From the NCBI GenBank assembly GCA_902778935.1, contig CACYZT010000003.1, positions 1 to 64,000 on the forward strand: a stretch of DNA of 64,000 bases. The letters are read 5' to 3'. Source of the stretch: an uncultured Bacteroidales bacterium. Lineage in GTDB: Bacteria; Bacteroidota; Bacteroidia; Bacteroidales; Paludibacteraceae. Numbering within the stretch: the first letter of the stretch is position 1; the number at the start of each line of letters is the position of its first letter. Both the position numbers and the translations under genes were made by a program. Of the stretch, positions 62,415-64,000 are shown piece by piece. Below the pieces are notes generated by a model. The model was not told the DNA's origin, did not search any database, and was given only the letters and a program-made list of their open reading frames with translations.

Positions 62415-62997
62415 ATAAACAAGTGTTTTTAGTCAAATTCGGGTGCAAAGGTACAACTTTTTTGCGACATACGCAAGAGTGTACGCATTTTTTGTCGGTC
62501 GAAACGGGTTCGAAAGTGACTCCTTGCGAGGCTTGATAAGCGGCTCTAAGTGCGCTATATATGGTAGTATAGACGAAGGAGAAAAAATGCGGATATTGTT
62601 TCTTGTCCGGTTCGGGGTTAATGAGCTGTGCCAAGAACCGAGTACGCCACTCTAAGGAGGCAGACGAGTGATCGCTCTCAATGTCGTGGGCTTGTCGCTG
62701 AGCAAGTTTGATAAGTTCGCGGTTGGCTTGACAAGCGTCGGACCAATGGGTGGGGAAATGGTAAGTGTAGAGTTCGTGCAATCCCAGATGATGTCTGGAA
62801 GGGCGCACGACGATGCGTGCGCGGCGTTTCTGACCGGACTTGACGGTGTCTAAGGCACCACGGATAGAGGTAATGAACGAGCATGTGGTAAAATACTTCG
62901 TACCTCGTGCCGGTCGAAGAGCTGCGGGACGGCGAACCGTTTCGCCCAAATAGGCGTTAATAGCCGCCAAAATGATAGATTTTTGATGTTTTGCCAT
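62185..62997 (-). CDS. Conserved Bacteroidales protein of unknown function, with apparent readthrough
   Basis: The open frame codes 270 aa. Roughly the first 165 residues look like a conserved Bacteroidales protein of unknown function, with TKYFTTCSFITSIRGALDT, RIVVRPSRHHLGLHELYTYH and FPTHWSDACQANRELIKLAQ. After about 62500 the frame continues without a stop through the terminator/promoter of the PAP2 gene and 230 nt into it, and the sequence no longer looks protein-like. A lost stop codon, a frameshift or a sequencing error is likely. It has its own promoter and a leader shared with 7813-7934. Confidence 0.55.
   Translation of the reverse strand: MAKHQKSIILAAINAYLGETVRRPAALRPARGTKYFTTCSFITSIRGALDTVKSGQKRRARIVVRPSRHHLGLHELYTYHFPTHWSDACQANRELIKLAQRQAHDIESDHSSASLEWRTRFLAQLINPEPDKKQYPHFFSFVYTTIYSALRAAYQASQGVTFEPVSTDKKCVHSCVCRKKVVPLHPNLTKNTCLYEKNLSYPSVFGAVAWIDGEGTSVFHIAGNAQRAPLLARTAANQRDALRLRHGAVPVGQTDASDAQRRESASGCRV
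62446..62476 (-). promoter_or_regulatory. Promoter of the PAP2 phosphatase gene
   Basis: Minus strand -33 TTGCGTATG (62468-62476) and -7 TACCTTTG (62446-62453). A partly paired stem (TGCGTACAC / GCGTATGTCGCA) overlaps it, a weaker version of the terminator-promoter fusion. Confidence 0.72.
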
Positions 62998-63130
62998 AAG
63001 TGAGTAAGTATTTGATTATTAGTTGATTACAAAAGGATTCATAGTTATAAAGTCTAGGATTGGTTCGAAACGCCTCTGAAAAGCCCCTTTTCCAGGTGTT
63101 GTTTCGATTATTTTTCGTTCAAATCGAGTG
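62998..63130 (-). promoter_or_regulatory. Conserved leader of the 62997 gene
   Basis: The leader contains TCCTAGACTTTA (63048-63059) and TTGTAATC (63025-63032) with a 15-nt gap, as at 7837-7871, and a GAAAAG/CTTTTC hairpin at about 63080-63095. It may be an RNA control element. Confidence 0.55.
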
Positions 63131-63162
63131 CAAAGATACAAAAAATTTTTGATATATGCAAA
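63131..63162 (-). promoter_or_regulatory. Promoter of the 62997 gene
   Basis: Minus strand -33 TTTGCATA (63155-63162) and -7 TATCTTTG (63131-63138). Confidence 0.75.
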
Positions 63163-63182
63163 TTTTTTGGCAGTAATAGTAC

Positions 63183-63386
63183 TTATTTATTGCATTTTTG
63201 AGAAAAAAGCAGTTTATACAACTCGCTTCCTCTGTCCCATAGTCCGAGTAAGAGGCCTAAAATTCCGATGGCGACACCAATATTGCAAGCCCAACAGCCG
63301 CAATACAAAACTTTCATCATACAGAGGTATGAAAAAGAGAAAACTAATACAAGCAGTAGTTTGAGTGCCCAAATAACGTATTTCAT
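63183..63386 (-). CDS. Small membrane protein coupled to the FGE-like gene
   Basis: 67-aa protein with two hydrophobic segments (WALKLLLVLVFSFSYLCMM and IGVAIGILGLLLGLW) separated by a cysteine-rich turn (YCGCWAC). The ATG overlaps the stop of the upstream gene by 4 nt (ATGA), which supports real translation. I know no function. Confidence 0.58.
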   Translation of the reverse strand: MKYVIWALKLLLVLVFSFSYLCMMKVLYCGCWACNIGVAIGILGLLLGLWDRGSELYKLLFSQKCNK

Positions 63387-64000
63387 TGTTTTGATATATA
63401 TGTGACTAACCTGAGTGGACGGGATTCATCGTCTGCTTTTTTGAATTGTAATAACACGGGATCATCCGGTTTGGGCAGTTTCACTCCTACTAATTCCGTC
63501 CAAGGAGACAGTTTGTTAGCCGCCTTTCTTTTTCGCTGAATTTGATGAACACTCTGTTTCTTATGCCGGTGATTTACATCCGACCGGAATGGCTCAATAA
63601 TTCCTTGCTGCTCCGCGGCAACTATCTGTTCTGATGATGCGACATAGATAGCAACATTGGACAAACGGCTGCAATATTCGGCAAAGCGCACACGTTCCGC
63701 CTTGCTCATTCCGAGGGCGACATTTTGAATCTTATCCGGTGCATCTTTTAGCATGATTTTTCGCCATAGATTACATGGTATTTCCTCCGAAATATAATAG
63801 GGTTGTTCAGCCGGCACAAAGACGAATCGAATTTTCTTGCCCTTGATACGAACGGAGCGGGTCAAAGGAGGTTCTTCCTGCGGAACTTGCATCATAGGAT
63901 CATCAGGTAATGTAAATGCCACACGAAATCCGATATATTCGGTTGATGTTTCGGGCAAAAACCAGCGGCGTACGGAGAGATGGCTGTTAGCGATACACTC
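63383..64000 (-). CDS. 3' part of a gene with a formylglycine-generating-enzyme-like end (partial)
   Basis: The frame is open to the window edge. The visible part starts ECIANSHLSVRRWFLPETS and continues TEYIGFRVAF, which resembles the close of an FGE-sulfatase/SUMF1-type domain, as found in GldJ/GldK-like proteins. About 180 further residues follow, hydrophilic and basic (HRHKKQSVHQIQRKRKAANK), with no recognised domain. No stop or credible start is present before 64000. It overlaps the small membrane protein by 4 nt. Confidence 0.6.
   Translation of the reverse strand, partial: ECIANSHLSVRRWFLPETSTEYIGFRVAFTLPDDPMMQVPQEEPPLTRSVRIKGKKIRFVFVPAEQPYYISEEIPCNLWRKIMLKDAPDKIQNVALGMSKAERVRFAEYCSRLSNVAIYVASSEQIVAAEQQGIIEPFRSDVNHRHKKQSVHQIQRKRKAANKLSPWTELVGVKLPKPDDPVLLQFKKADDESRPLRLVTYISKQ

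Overview
The window looks like a chromosomal segment of an uncultured member of the Bacteroidales (Bacteroidetes). The evidence is the promoter type (a -33 TTTGCATA-like box and a -7 TAnnTTTG box, found at about 17 places), the type III glutamine synthetase, LL-diaminopimelate aminotransferase, Omp28/DUF6029 secreted proteins, a gliding/type IX secretion C-terminal domain, a BT0820-like HAD protein, and the absence of Shine-Dalgarno signals. It is dense with housekeeping genes. I saw no rRNA, tRNA, CRISPR array, prophage or insertion sequence.

Layout. (1) 58-7624, minus: glnN-pyrG-dapF-dapL-purF, packed with 1-4 nt overlaps; glutamine made by GlnN feeds PyrG and PurF. (2) 8034-12811, plus: an envelope operon encoding a TlpA-like thioredoxin, a DUF6029 barrel, two Omp28-type lipoproteins with CxxC motifs and a small secreted protein. 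(3) 12891-19422, plus: pheT, prfC, a nucleoside transporter, an orphan gldF-like permease and a YfcE-like phosphoesterase. A candidate small RNA of about 150 nt follows at 19511-19657. (4) 19676-29424, minus: dcp, a T9SS-type protein, serA, serC, a carboxyltransferase (oadA-like), a Wzi-like barrel, an OmpH/Skp-like protein and a small membrane protein. (5) 29850-33401, plus: cdsA, lipid A-type acyltransferase, GT2 glycosyltransferase and ftsY, preceded by a structured leader with two promoters. (6) 33462-38200, minus: a Ser/Arg/Thr-rich secreted protein, ribBA, lptG-like and cdd. (7) 38407-39989, plus: a Dabb protein and mtaB. (8) 39943-46471, minus: an HprK-like ATPase, addB-like and addA-like. 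(9) 46607-50013, plus: two GH13 lipoproteins. (10) 49994-53507, minus: a GNAT, a HAD protein, a membrane protein, recR and a shortened RelA/SpoT synthetase. (11) 53617-54957, plus: an unknown membrane-anchored protein and rsmD. (12) 54982-61603, minus: manA, galE, a sugar nucleotidyltransferase, yitT, lysC, ribH and a TPR protein. (13) 61704-64000, minus: a PAP2 phosphatase, a conserved unknown, a small membrane protein and the 3' end of an FGE-like gene.

The most unusual content is not a single cassette. Short tandem repeat families (7, 8, 15 and 16 bp) sit at gene ends and also occur in frame inside proteins (LysC, a GNAT, a signal peptide). Terminator stems are fused to promoters (12817-12864, 61654-61696 and, less perfectly, 62446-62490). 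One bidirectional promoter is built on a shared palindrome (53531-53578). Two distant leaders share blocks at identical spacing (7813-7934 and 62998-63130). There is also a candidate ncRNA (19511-19657), a leader with competing hairpins (29593-29796), and a RelA/SpoT homologue lacking its hydrolase half. All functional statements come from reading the sequence and family knowledge; nothing was searched.
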